Assembly: GCA_013397935.1 (NCBI GenBank)
Contig: VZRN01005839.1
Coordinates: forward strand, 3,278,326 to 3,342,325
Origin: Dasyornis broadbenti
Lineage: Eukaryota > Chordata > Aves > Passeriformes > Dasyornithidae
Direction of reading: 5' to 3'
DNA length: 64,000 nucleotides
Shown: one piece after another, positions 14,780-28,988 of the stretch
How the letters are laid out: every line of letters starts with the position of its first letter
Position numbering within the stretch: position 1 is the stretch's first letter
Made by a program: the position numbers and the translations under genes
Notes under the pieces: model-generated
What the model saw: the letters and a program-made list of their open reading frames with translations, nothing else
What the model was told of the DNA's origin: nothing
Databases searched by the model: none

Positions 14780-15070
14780 GACTGTGTTTTGCATTAGTTT
14801 GCTTCCAGTGCCAAACAGCCTCCGGACTCCCCAGGCGCATACCACGAGCCCCTGCTCTGGGAGGGCAGCCAGCAGGGCTGTGTGAAGCCCATGGCCTGGG
14901 GCTCTCCCAGGAGCCAGCAGCGCAGGGAAGACCCCTCTGTGACTGTACCATGGATGGCCAGCCCTCTGGGTCCGGTGTTATCCAGAGGATACGCTCCGTA
15001 CACCTGCTCTGGAGCAGCCAGAGCACAGGAGAATGGCGGCACTTGCAGCCAGAGCTCCTTGTTTGACTCT
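14780..15070. other. GC-rich block with open frames on both strands
   Basis: Base composition rises clearly above the surrounding AT-rich DNA. Minus-strand frames at 14794-15042 and 14763-15026 and a plus-strand frame at 14882-15079 are all open. The 14794-15042 translation (with VYGAYPLDNTGPRGLAIHG) reads like protein, but I recognise no family, and I could not define clean splice sites on both sides. It may simply be GC-rich sequence with few stops. Confidence 0.2.
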
Positions 15071-18000
15071 GGATGTTAACACTCAGCCTTCCCCCTGCAC
15101 TGATAAGTTTCTGCGGTTAAACTGGTCAGGCCCCAGGCACGTGATTTCTTCAGGGCTACTGAAAATTGATTAATCCCATTTTGGCAATGGTCAAAGTCCT
15201 ATGAAACATTGTACAGAAATTACTTTAACTCCTTTCTTTCTGAGGGGCTGCTCCTCTGCGCTTCCTCTCCACTGCTGCGGCTGCAGGCATCTGAGCCTGA
15301 AACAGCATGAACTGGGTTTGTGTAATAGGAGTGTGGAAGGAGTTCAAAACCATGTTTCTCTGTGCCTCCAGAGGAGGCCAGCTATAAATAGATGCAAAGG
15401 CAAGGATAATTGGCGTGTAAAATGAATAATGCCACAAGCTCACCCTAGGAATTTTAGTGAAATAAAACTTTTGTGGCAATTCTACCAGCTTATGTTCTGG
15501 TTTTCTTCATCTGATTTTGTCCAGATGTCCCACTTTCCCTTTCTTCTTTGAACAATACTACCTTTCCCTGGTGTCCCAATACCATATTGCATAAATTACA
15601 TGTATTCCAGTCTGTAATAACTTCCATGGATTAAGCAAAAAAATGACCACATAAAAGATGAATAATCCTTACAACCCTGGTGCTTGTTTAGCTTTTCATG
15701 GAAAATTAGGTATATTACCAAATCAAAAAACCATCTAATCTCATGGTCCATAGTCTCCCAATTGAGTCTTCTGCTATGGGGACTGCTTTTGGCCTCTGGG
15801 CATGTCACTGTGAAGAGGTGCCTTGAGCCCAGATAGTTTGGCAGGAAATTAGAGTTGTAAAAGCACACCTTCTTTATCTTATTCACAGGTAATGATTTGA
15901 CAAAACAGGAACTTATGGGGCAGAGTAACTACTAACCTACTGACCATCCAGACTTTGTCCAGGAAAAGACATACAAGAAATTTCACATGTGGGACAACAG
16001 AACTTTCTGTTGAGAGGAAATGGGAAAGAAAACAGTTAACACGATCGCTGTTTCTAATTCATACCACATTTTGTTTTCTGACTCTTAACAGACACCCACC
16101 TTAGACTTGGATCCACTGGAAAACTTCCACGAATTTCATAAAAACAGGATTTGAAACTCTGTGGTGGCAAAAGTATGATATAAAAAATTTACAAATTTGT
16201 TTCTAAGAGCCATCAGATTAACTTCCCTTTTGGCTTGTGCTAAATCTTGGGGCTGGAGGTGGGGAAAAAAAATCATTCCCATAACTGAGCTATTCAGAGT
16301 AGGACTTGAAATTATGTCCTGCCTACTCACAGTAACCTGGCAGGACCAGCTTTCATTGCCCCACAGGAAAAGGAGTAAGCATGGTCCAGAAGTCAGAAAG
16401 CACCCTGAATTACCAGGAAAAGTTGTTTGGGGTGGGGGAAGAGAAAACAGGGTAAGAAACAAGCTGGTTGGTCAAGTCAAGAGGAATTATCAGTATCTGA
16501 AGTATGGAAAACCACTGCCATGTGTCACCACAATTTTTGGTTTTTTTCAAAAGTAAAACCCAAGGATATGAAAAAGGAAGAGTTAAACCACAAAGGATAA
16601 ACTGCTCTAGCAGACAGAAGACTTCAGGCAGAAGTCTCTCTATCAGATTGCTAACAGATACAACCCATGGAGAATTAAGTACAGGTAGATAGATGCTGAA
16701 AGCAGACTAGATTGTGTAGTGTATTTCAGAGACAGAGACATCATCTTCAGGGTGGTGATGAAAAAAAGTTAGTCAAAATTCAGAGAATGGAAGGTAACCC
16801 TTAGATATCAGGGAAGAAAAGGTCAATTAATTTAGTTTGTCCTAATCTATGCCAGTTACAGCTATGAAGTGACAGACCTGCTTCACACTGATGTCACATT
16901 CCAGGTCTCAGCCTTCTATCTCTCCTTCCTGGAGATTAGCTCCAAACAGAAAACCATTACAAAACAATCTTTGATCAGAGCATCCAATATAAATGCACAA
17001 ATCCTTCCGTGATCAGAAACTAGCAAGATAATGTAAGAAGCTATTCTCTGTGTGTAATATGTGGGAAAAACCCAGGTGTTGTTAACTCTTTACATAAAAC
17101 TGAGAATCAAATGCCCTGTGTCTGACCCAGGTTTCCTCCTAGAAGGGATGGCTGAAAGGTTCCTCTGCAAGCTAAAACTGAAACCCTAGGGCACGGTTCA
17201 ACTCTAGAACTGAATTTCTTTGCAGATGCACAACTCCAGGAGGACCTTCTCTCACTAAATAGCGAGTAAAGGATGCTCTGAGCTCTTGCTCCTGGCAAAT
17301 CAGGGGGTAAAAGTCTGTGAAATGAACGCAAGGCACAGAGGAGCTTTTCTGCATTACAAAAGGTAACTTCAGAAGGTTAGGTCAATAAACACCAAGTATG
17401 TCAATAAGCCACTATACATTTTAACAGCCCCTACCCAAACAGGACTATTTCATTTGAATGTTTTGCTATCAGAAGGTCAACAGTTTAATTGCACCACCTA
17501 AACATCAACCCAATTAAAGTTACATCAGCAATGCATAGATACTGTTCAAATAACTCTCCCAAGCAACATAAATGGTCTTAAAATGGCACCCTTTATAATC
17601 ACAAAGGAGATCCTTGGGTGACCATCAGAGAGATGAAAGGTGAACGGCACAGCCTTTTACCCACACAGTCTGCTTTTATTGCCTTTCAAAATGCAATTGC
17701 ATTGCTTTTAATGCTTTGGCATGTTCTCTGGGGTTTTTTTCCAGTAGCAAGATCAGGCTACAGGAAGAAAAGTACTCTTAAAACTGCAATGTGTTAAGGA
17801 CTATTTTTACTGTTCTTGATTTATTTCTGACCTCCTGATCTTTTTTTCTGCTTGACCTTTTACATGAAGACAAGGAAAAGAGTACATTTCATCTGCCAGT
17901 TGAGAGCATTTTCTTTTCTTCACTTGCAGAATTATAGGGGTTTAAGTGAATGTCAGCTATTCTGCCTGCGGGCTTTCTCTTCACAGCAACTGTATAGCTG

Positions 18001-21000
18001 GCCTTTTCTTTCCTCACTAGTAATAGCCTTTGTCAAGTAAGGCAATGTTTACCAAGCCAAACTCACACAGCCTCTAAGAGTTGTGCTGAATGACAATGTT
18101 TTGGAAGTCAGTTTCCCTCGGAAGTCAAACCAGTGATATGTAGTCAGGTGTCTTCTTAGTGCTATTGGCTTGTTTACCAAACCTGCACATTTTCCATGAG
18201 GGTTCCTCTGAATTATGACAATGAATGTCACACAAGCCACTTCTCAATTGTGAGTTGCCTCCTGACCAGAAACTGCTGCTTTCTGTTGCCTTCTTTCACC
18301 GCCAATTCACTCTACAGCTCTAAGCGTATGGCCCAAGCCAAGGTTAATGCAGATACTTGTGTGCTCAAAATAGGCATGTACTGAGCTAGAGGGAGACAGA
18401 AAAATATTAAAGTTTGAGAAACTCATTATTGCATTAGGACCAGGGCTATGTTACCAACCTTGAATATAGGAAAGCTGAGTACAAATCACCCCCTCCTCCT
18501 CCTTTCCCTTGCTCTCACAGTTCCCTACATCTGTCAGCCCTCAATCCTGTCCTGTCCCCAGTTTTCCCTGTTCTTATACTTGCATCCAGAGCTTTGGGAA
18601 CAACAGGAGCAGCAGAGAGTCATAGACAGGACACTAAACTGAGGTGGGTGTTGCATAGGAGCAAATAGGTTCAGATCTCAGCCAAACAAGGCTGCTGCCT
18701 CTAAGACTTGGAGCTGAACAGAGCATGGTGCAGCCTTCACCTTCCTATGGCAATCCCATTCTAATGAGACACTTGAACTCTCCATCGCAGCTATCACTGC
18801 TGCATCTGTGGCCTTCTTCCTGACAGCTCTATTTGTCTCTGCTGCCTATGCAGGTAAAAATGGTAGAACCTTATTCCCACCACCCTACCACAAAGAGGGA
18901 CCAGCAACAGCATTGGCCTGAGACAGGGAGGCACTTTCTTGCAGTTAAAAGTTGTTCCCAGGACACCACGTTCCAGGGTCTTGGCACTAAGGGGCCTTGA
19001 AGCCATTTAGAGAAGCTGTTTAGAGAAAAGAGACCAAGGTACCAGGGAAGGTGCTGGGTGCAGGTTTGCTGAATTTCCACCTTAGGATTCCATGTCCTTG
19101 TTAGGGCACAGGATACACCAGCATGAGGCAAGGGGCCAGCAAGTTGTTTGTGCAAGTCTTGGGCAGGAAGCATTAAAGGCACTAGAGCCCAGGAAAACTT
19201 CCCTGGCTTCTTTGTCCTTAGCTACTTAGAGTATGGACATAGATATCCAATAACCCATCCTAGAGATTCACGGTCTGCAGTTTGCACCTGTCCTGCTCAC
19301 CAGCCTGAAGGCAGATGTGGCCAGCAGCTGACTCCACCACATGATCAAACCCTTATCTGCCATTTCTCTTGCTTACACAGAGTATACCACAACAGAGTAT
19401 CCAAGAAGGTTAGTCTGTGCAACTTCACCCTCTCCTTGCGCAAAATAAATGACTTGTAGCCAATAGCTATCAGAGAAAGGATAATACCTTAGTTCATCCT
19501 AGTTACCCTGTAATAAAAATAAGCAGAAAGACTCCTCTTCTTTGTCTGCAAGAAGCTTCACCCAAGTTTCTTCCAGCCCGATGACTGCAGTTTGCAAACC
19601 ATTAGGATCTCCAGCCAAAATTATAAATTTCTAGTCAGTCTTTAGAAACAGCAACGTCATCTTCCTAATCGCACAACTGGGAAAACAGGATATGAAGTCC
19701 TGGTTAAATTGACTTAGCAGGTATCTACAGACTAATAAAAATTTCCTTATAACAAATTTGGTTTTCCCCTGTTTTCAAAATCCAGACAGCGTTTTTCTTT
19801 ACTCAAAACAAGTCACTGAACTCTCAAAAATGCAATTCTGCTAAGAAGTACTTTTTATCATATGGGATGTAAACATCAGACTTTTACTTTGTTATTAAAA
19901 ATTGTATTCAGAAGTATTTTCTACTACATTTCTGTCTACAGAGCTTAGGAATAACTGTTGAATCAGCCCATTGCTCCATGTGCTGTTATTGAAATGCCTC
20001 TTGCAGCCTCATCCACACAGAAAAAGTAAATCCTTTTGACAGTAGTTAAAGCAGTACAAGATATCCCCATCTTCTCCAAGTATAGATGCCGTACAAATGT
20101 GGTACAAATGCCATACAGTACTGGTACAAATGCGCCCGTTAACTGCATGGTTAAGAACATGAAAAAATTCACAGTGGACCAAAAATGCATCTAGCACAAT
20201 GTAGTGTGCTTGACAGTGGGCAGCAGTGGATATCAGGGAGGAATAAATTAGCATGGAAAGCTCATACTGACATTCTGCAAGATTTTGTACTTGGTTTCTA
20301 GGGATTTGTGTATGACAGACACCTTAAGCCATGGTAAGTATATTTGTGCCTGTTGAATCTCAAGGCACCTTTCATCTCTGAACCTTCAAAGCCCATGTAT
20401 GAAGCTCTGAGAACTTCTGGACCCCAAGACATGCTGTGGCCAAGGATTGCATAATTTAAACATGCAGCAGCTTGTAAAGACGTTATCTCCTGTTTGTTTT
20501 GAACCTGACACCTGATGTTTTCATGGCACACTCACCTGCTTTGGTAATGGAAGCAACAGAGATAAACTCTTTCATAATGACTTTTTCCTTCCTCCTCTGA
20601 ATTTTATTGACATCCAATTTAAGCCTCCTCCCACATCCATCTTCCACACTGCAAAACCACACCCTGCTGCTTCTGGAAAGAAGCCTCATAAGGAAGAGAA
20701 GAGACACCTTTCAACCAGAAGAATAAGAATATGAAAAATACACTAAGTCATCTGAAAAGTCACATTTTTCAGGTCATAAGTAGTAGTGCATTTGTGCCAG
20801 CTACGTTGCATTAACTGCTTATTTACATGCCACTTCTTTGTAGTAAACATGTAGTACATTATCCTTCAGGGAGAGTGAATCATCACTGAAACAGAGATAA
20901 CATTTATCAGGTAGTAAGAACGCATACCCAGGCAGGTATTCAGGAGCCGCTGACACCCACGCTGCATTCATGTCTTACTTTACCCGTCAATCCTCAGACA

Positions 21001-24000
21001 CAGCCCAGCTGAAGGGGTCTTCCTTGGAGATGCTGTGGTATTGCCTAGTCAAACAGCCCACTGATATCCCAGCCATCAAAACCACTTCAGTCTCCACTGC
21101 CTCTTCTCCTTGAGCTGTAGCACCAACCTGCAGACCAGCAGGCAGCCCTTTCCTCCCCTCCGCTCACATCCACACCACCAACTCCCTGCCCTCCTCTGCC
21201 AGAACCTCATGTCCATCCTGTCCCCCCAAACAGAACCTACTGAAAGACACAAAGAAAACTTCCATTCATCGTTAGGATGAGAGGCTAACATGCTGACAAC
21301 ACTCTGGTCAGAAGGAGAAAGGGAATACGGCAGAGGCTGCTTGAGGAAAGGAGAAGCCAGATTTCTAAAATAACCAACATTTCTTAGGTATCACACAAGC
21401 TGCTGTGCCAGCAGCCAAAGCTAGGTACTGAAACCTTGACTGAGACAAGATAAAGCCTTTCCTCCTAATCACAGTCTTCATGCAACAGTGGAGTAAACAG
21501 TTGCAAGCTAAGTGCAACACAAACAAAATGTACTGTTCTGTAGACTGCGTCTCTTTCTTTTGAAATATAGATCTTTGTACAAAGAAGTTAATTACCCATA
21601 GAGGTTAATTAATCTATAATAAATCACTGGATCACTAACTTTTCTATTATATCCTTTTCAATTGATCATGGGCACATCTGTCTTAAATCTGTCATATCTA
21701 TTTTCTGTTTGATACAAAATTGACTATTCATATTTCCTTTCTACCTTCTCTCCTTCACAGGATGCTGAAGCAAACCAACTTTACAGTCATCTGCAGCATT
21801 ACAGAAGAAAGAGCATTACTGAATGAAGGCAGAGATCAACTACTGTCATGAAATTCCTAATAGGAGATAAATCCATATGATCTTTAAGTACAATTCATTC
21901 CCATTCTTCAGGGTAAAGCACATACATCCTTGCCTCCCATTTTCTGTCCTGATGAACAGAACATTTCATCAGTAACAGCCTTCAAAAAGCAATTCCCTCA
22001 TTAATGCTAAATAAAGCAGACTTTACAACTCATCTCAAAAGACAGGATTCCTCATCACTCTTATATTTTTTGAGGTTGTAAGAGTCTCAACCAAGCAACT
22101 CCTTCCTTTGCACCTGCCTTTCTGAAGGTTTACTTAAACGATTTACTGTAACTATTAAAAAGTTAAGCTAGATTATCCAGCAGTGTTTAACCATGTGGTC
22201 ATGAGTCAGTAGGTCATGCAGTAAATCAGGCCAAGCACTTCTTGTAGGAATACACCTGAGTGCTAATTTAAAAATGGGTTCTGTGCAGTTCCCAGTTTAT
22301 GAACCTATGAGACTTTTTTCATTAATGTTTTGTTAGCACAGATTACCCACTGGACTGCTCAGTCCAGATCAGTGCTGTGTAGCCATAAAGAAATGATGTG
22401 CAGAAGGCAATGCAGAATCTTAAATATATCAGAGTGCACCAGCAGCTAATTGAAGTTCTCTCACTTTTCTCATTCTTAGTGTTGATACAGGATATCACCT
22501 GCTAAGCCACTTGAGCCATATAGTTTAGTGTCGCAGAAGTACAGCAAGGAGACTTGAGAGATCGTACAGATCAGGGCCATGCACAGAGAGGAACGATTTT
22601 ATCTGCATTGTTCCAGTTGATAAAAAGCCTTCTGAGGGCTTTGCCAAACTTGTTCTTGAACCCAAGGGGTCTAGGAAAGTTATGTCTATCTGATATTCAT
22701 CCTCATCTCATTTTGTTATTAACTGAATCATACTTAAATTACAGAATTTAAAATACTTTACTTATGCTACTGTTCAAATCCTCTGTAAGCTACACAAGCT
22801 TGAAGAATATTTCAGCCTCTTCTAGGAAATTCAGTGCCAGTCTGTTCTACATTTCTTTCAAGCAATTATATCAGCTCTATGGAAATGCTGACATCACTGT
22901 AAATTGATTGCACAGAGACACCAGAATAAGGAGAGGCACTAAAGGAACTGGAAGAGGAATATCCTGCATTTGCCTTTGAGGCCACAAAAACAGCAGCGGG
23001 AAGGAAGAATGTCACGTGAAAGCACATCTCCTCCAGACAGCATCACCCCAGATGACAAAAGAAATTTAAAGTAAATGTTTATGCCACAGGAAACAACAGG
23101 AAAACAGGAACTCTCCTGCATAGTGTCAGGGAAACAAATGCATGTTTCAGAAGAAGGGTCTAATTACAGCTTTTTAGCTATTTGAAGTGTCCTTAAGCTT
23201 GCAATATTTCAGAAGCAGAAGAGGATATATTTGTCAGTTCAGTCCAAAAGATACATTACATCTAGGCTTTTTCCTTTCTATGCCTTCTCTGCTGCTTCTT
23301 TACAGCTTGACAACAGCTGCCCAGGATGTCTACAAATAATGTTTCCTGGCACTCTTATCCAAGTAAGGCCTTTTGAACGGCTTTCAGATGCATAGCTTAG
23401 ATGTGTGTTAAGTGCCAATGACCATAGCCATATCCCAAACTTTTGCTGCTTCTTTAATGTTATCTTCTCACAGAGGTTTTCACTCCCAACATGCTCATGA
23501 CTAGAACTATACTCCTCTAGCATGAAATTCCCCTAATGTACGCAACTACATTTGCTGTATATGACTTTATCAACATCTGTCTAGTTTGGGTTTTTTAATA
23601 CTGTCTTTGACAGCACAATATCTGAACAAGTTATTTATTTTAACAGCCCCCAAAAGATAATCATAGCATCTTTTTAATGGTATTTTGGCACTTGGAAAGC
23701 ACCCCAGGGCCTAATTCCCATCAAAATTAACTCAAAGTAGGCACCTGTGTCTAGACAGCTTAAATGCCAATGTATTGCTTCCTATAAATCAAGCTTTCCT
23801 AAAGATCTCCAGACAGAAAATGTTCCTGAGACATCTCTCTCCTTTGTCTGTGCACTTCAACTTTAACCATTGGTTTCCACCAATAGGTCCATCATTCCAA
23901 CTGTAACTGTGACAGCTTGGCGTGAGACAGTCTGGTAAGTGTGACCAATGCTCCAAGTTACTGAAAAACACAAAATCTTTTGGTACTAAGAAGTTGGCTG

Positions 24001-26106
24001 ATATTTTTAGGACTAGTTGAATCTGTTTGAGTTACAACAGAAAAAAAAAAAAGAAAAAGAAAACATCATAAATTTTTAGACACATTATGCTGCCACAGCC
24101 AAGTCAGGTTTAAACATTTTTTCTTTAAAAGCCTTTTCATATAGTATCTCCAGGAAGAAGGCCAAAAGGACGGAGACAGCAACAAACGAGCAGAAAGGTA
24201 AAGAAGGTGACAGAAACTGCTTTGAACTACTGCTTTTAAAGTTTGGCCATTGAGCCAACTTTTCTTCATCCAGACAAAAATGGGCTGAAGCCTGGCAGGA
24301 GACAATGTTCCTTCTCCTGCAAGTACACTGGGTGTCACCTTCATACCTCTGCCATCACGAGTCCATGATAGCTTATGTTTTCCTCTGTAAATCCCCTGGG
24401 ATGTCAAACAGGATGCAAGAGTCTTGCTCTGTGTTGTCAGGGACATCCCGAGTGTGTACACCTGGAGTGTATACTGCTCTGAAAGTCAGACTCCTTCTGT
24501 CAGCACATATTCAAAGCTAACAGATGAATTTGTGTGTGTCAGTATTTTATCCATCAAGGCAGGAAGCAGGAAATTCTGCCTCAGAACTAGATCTGTCAAT
24601 ATTTCCTGAAATCATTGGCTATAATGAAGTCTTATACATGCTCTGGTTTTTCAGAGGCTGCTGGTAACTTGTCCCTTTGAACTAGAAAGAAGGCAAGAAT
24701 TGTATTGTTAGACTCTAAATAGATTTTATTTTCTGTTTGTTCTTTGAAAGTTTTATTACAGAACCTCTCTCCTCTTTTTACCATCTGACTGATAGGAAAT
24801 CAAAGGATTCTAAAATGGAAAACATCTGTTTGTAGAAATGAAGCAATGAGCTGGCATCAATGTCAACAGCTTATCATCACTGACAAAAGCATATCTGCAA
24901 CCTAGGATCCTTAAAAAAACATTTAAAAAAAAGGTGCAGCAACCAGGACTAAGATCCATGCCAGCTTAATGGGAGAGAGCAATGGCAAGCTAACAGATAC
25001 TACCTTTACTTATTACACTAGCTTCACATATTTGCTCTTTGCCCTTGGAGCATTTTATTGCATATGATAAATACATAACAAGTAAACACTTCAAAAGCAT
25101 TAATAAAAAAAAAAATCAGGTAAAGCAACTGCCATATCTATTAGGTTTAATGTTCCTATATTCACTTAATTGTACTGCATAACTAAAAGGCTACCCTGGC
25201 TTGCACATAAAATACATAAAAATAGCAATTTCATTACTGAGCTTTAGAAGATACTAAATATATTTCAACAAATAAACCATTAGAAGATGTAAAAATGGAT
25301 TCTGAGAAACACAGTGACACACTTAATGGAACAGTTTGAAATTATGTCAGGCAGGTTATCAGAATTAAGGCTTTTTAAAAGACTCCTGTGGCAGGAGCCA
25401 ATGAGGTGACTTGGACCTCGTTTCTCTTCTCTGCATAAGACTGCTGAACTGTTTCAGAGTCAATGATACCAAAAAAAAAGTTAAGTTTTGCCATGCTGAC
25501 TCTGAATAAGTCTTCCATGATCTTTGACATAGGAATTAGGCTACAAAGCTGTCACACAGGAGCCAATAATCAAAATTGTGTTTTGCTTGGAAGTGTTTTT
25601 CAGTTCCCAGGAATTTATAAGGGTTTGTACACAACAGTAACAAAACAGCAACAAGAGCTCTGCAACTCAATCATTTTCCTTAGCAAACCAGGAAGAAATA
25701 ACAGAATGGCCTTGGTCTTTGATTTTTGAATTAAAACACCAAACGTGATCCCTGTAGCCATATAAAGTGGCCTTGGTATAATCAAGGCCCAAGTATATCT
25801 GTTGGCTTCACCCGCATTATGCAAGATCTCCATGTGACAGGCAAAAATGTGCCAGTCTGCTCGGCTGAATTCATTACTGGAAATAAGTGGCAATAGACTT
25901 GAAGGCAATTTTTGAAACATGCAGGGAAAGGGTAGGAAAAAAGGAGGAGACAATTTTATTCTTTGCCTTGATACAGCATTACTTACTACACTACTTTTTT
26001 CATCTTCTAACGGAGTAACACCTCTGTTTTCCTAATGGAATAATTTAAGGCTCTCTCCTGCCACAAAATAGGTGGTTATGAGTTTCGGGTCTATCACCTA
26101 TCACTC

Positions 26107-26190
26107 TAGAATATATAATATATAATATTTTATCTAGAACATATAATAATGTAACATATATCTATAATTATAGATAATAATACAGAGTAG
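26107..26190. repeat. AT-rich low-complexity tract
   Basis: The tract is a mixture of TATAA/ATATAT units. No gene content. Confidence 0.85.
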
Positions 26191-28969
26191 AAAATATCAC
26201 ACATATGATTGAAGTTTTAAGTCCCGGCTCCTTATGACTTCATGCAAAGTCGTAATTTTGCATGTCCTCTCCCTTGCCTAATAATTTCCTCTCAACTCAT
26301 CCTTGGTCTGTCTCTTAAAACCAGGCAGAAGTTGGCTGGCTCTTTTCCTTCAGACCAGCTTTCACCCTAGGCTCTCTTGCCCTTGGGAAGAGGAAGGGCT
26401 GGGAAGGTGACAGACACACTGGGCCAGAGCCCTCCCATTGCCCCTGGTATCTGTAGGAGTGGCAACTGCTGTGGAAGAGGAAAAGGAAGAGAAAAGTGCT
26501 GAGGAAAGGGAGAGATAAGGAGAAGCTGCAATGGATCACAACGCATAAACATGCAGGTGTGTAAACTACTAAGACAAAATGCGCAAAGGCAAGAGGACTA
26601 ATAGGAGGCATCGAGGTAAAATTGGGCCAAGTGGAGTGACATCTCTACACAAAGAGACCTAACTGAACAGCTCTGTATAAAAATAACAACCTGCCTTGCC
26701 AGCCACATTCTCCCTTTGGCCCCCAGCTGTTTCCACTTCCTTAACATATGTTGAACCAAATAAAGTGTTTACTAATTTCCCATCCAGCTTTTTCAAAAAA
26801 ACACAAGAGCATGCACTGCCAAGGCCGGAAGAAGGTGAAAAAGACCAGGCAAGAAGAACAGTGGAAGATAAAACTGAAGTGTTTAATCAGTGCATTTCTC
26901 TGGGGTTTTCTCCAAGTCTCACTTAACTGCTTCATCACCAGAGCTGGCACCAAGATAAGCAGCCACAGTTACCAGTTCTGTGGAAGCCAAGTGGATTTCC
27001 AGGGCAAAAGATATAAGAGTGGGATCTGTTCTCTCCACAGGGGAGCCAGAAGTATATTTTGAGTGACTAGTAATGATCATAACAAAAAAAATAAATATAA
27101 AACAGCCGTCATTGACATTGGCACCTGAATTGAAGCCCCCCTGTACAGTCCAGAGGCAGACAGGAAAAGCAGTTTTTTCCAGTTTGCTCCTTTTAGCAAT
27201 ACTACTACTAATAAAAAAGTAGTCACAAGCTCTTAGTATATTTGCTGTTTCTCTATCACTCTTCCATCAGCATAGCTCAAGGATAATTCATGCATGATTC
27301 CCCGGCAGCAGTCATTCTGTTTATTCATGAACCCAAGTTAATAACCCAAACCAGTAATTTCGAACTGCTAATTCTCACCCACTTGTATCACATAAACAGC
27401 AACAAAGCAGACTTACTCATTCAACAGGGAGAGAATGAAAGGACTGAGACCAAAATGGGAGCCTTGTTCATATTCAAAGGCTCTGCTGCTGAATGTGGTG
27501 AAGTTGTGCACAGCTGGTATGCCTCTCTGCCCTCTTCATATTGATGCAAGAACACACTGTACCTGTAAGAGAACCTCGGTACCTTCGTAAAGATGTTCAC
27601 AGCCTGATCTATTCCGATGTAATTGTTCCGGTCTGTTGCTGTCACACTTTCACGAGATACTTAAGCCAGTGAGAGAGCTCCAGGCAGCGACTGACCACAG
27701 AAACAAATTTCCCTTGGTTCCTGTTCTCATGCTTTTCCTTGTCAACACAACTTTGATGGAGCAATAGGTAGCACAACAGATGAGTGTAAAACTGCAATTA
27801 AAAAGTAATCCTGGGATTAGCAGGTTTAATGAGCCCAAATCCCTGCAATAAAAATGAAGTGAAAACCTGGAATAGTAGCATGTACCTCCAGTCTACAGAG
27901 AGGTTTGGAGTGAGTTTGGAGCTTCAGAATTTATTGTAAGTGCTCTGTTTCCTACTATCTCCTGCGCCTAAGATGATGCAGTTAATGAGGGAGAAGAGCC
28001 TTATATTATAAAACATTTTCTCTGCAGGTTTCCCGTCAACATGCAGCAACTACAAGGCAGAACAGAGAATTCTTTTTTCATTGTAAAAGTGAGGATCTTT
28101 GTTGCTCCCACATCTGGCAAGCAAGAGGGGTAAATACCCTTATTCAAAATCTCAGTTGATAGCTCTTCACTCTAAATCTGCACTATCTGGGTAAATTAAA
28201 TCCATGGACTGAAATGCAAGGGCATACAATCACATTTCCTTCTGTCAATTAGGGTGACTCCTACTTGTGAGGAGCCCTGTCTCCCTGTCTTGGCATGCTG
28301 CTTAAGGTCAGATTCCCTGGAATCAGAGAAAACACCATGAAAAAGCAGAGATAATGGCCTTTTTCCTTCCTCTTTCTGGTTACTGATCTTTCAGTTGTCA
28401 GTGACTTCAGCACTGCAGCCTAAGTGAGGATATGGGTAAAGGAAGTTTTCTGTGTCCTTATCCTTCTGTTTCCTGGTATCATTCAGAGCCAGCTTGACTT
28501 CCAGGGTTTTGCAAAGCAGTTTCATGGCTGCTCTGAACCATTCTCATGCACTATGATCCAGAACACGATACATCCCAGCCATGACCCTTCCATCCTCCTC
28601 TTGGCACTGTGGCTCTACAGGCACAGCAGAGATTCATTAAGCAGGGGATATCCCCTTGGGCTTACTTCAGTACCTCTTGTTCCTTCTCAAGGGTGGTAAA
28701 GGAGTCTGGATAATGAGCCCCAAAGAACTTATTCACAGTAGCTTGCTACGGGAGGCAGAGTGATTAAAAAGGACTGAAAAGCTTACACAGCAGCTGCCAG
28801 CCCAGCAAATAGAAGTGTTCTCCATACTGAAAAATGTGGAGCACAGGTTTTAGAGCTCCTTGACAACACAGCCCTCTAGGGAATAGAATGAAACAAGAAC
28901 AATACAAATACAAGCTAGTTCACTGCTGTAGTTAAGATACTTCCTGCAACAGACACAAAGGAGAAATGG

Positions 28970-28988
28970 AAAAAAAAAAAAAAAAAAA
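28970..28988 (+). repeat. Poly(A) run (19 nt)
   Basis: This is a homopolymer run. No SINE or LINE body was recognised before it. Confidence 0.9.

Noticed and set aside
23870..23974. Possible terminal exon after a good TTTTTCAG acceptor, cysteine-bearing in one frame
   Set aside because: Its phase would fit the 33.5-kb exon, but another frame is also open and plausible. With 9.5 kb between and no supporting family match, joining them is speculation.
24349..24479. Minus-strand open stretch with TTTCAG acceptor and GTATGA donor, plus a downstream frame with a hydrophobic segment ending near 24085
   Set aside because: Different frames over the same DNA look equally protein-like, stops separate the pieces, and the segments do not join in one consistent phase with the 33.5-kb exon.
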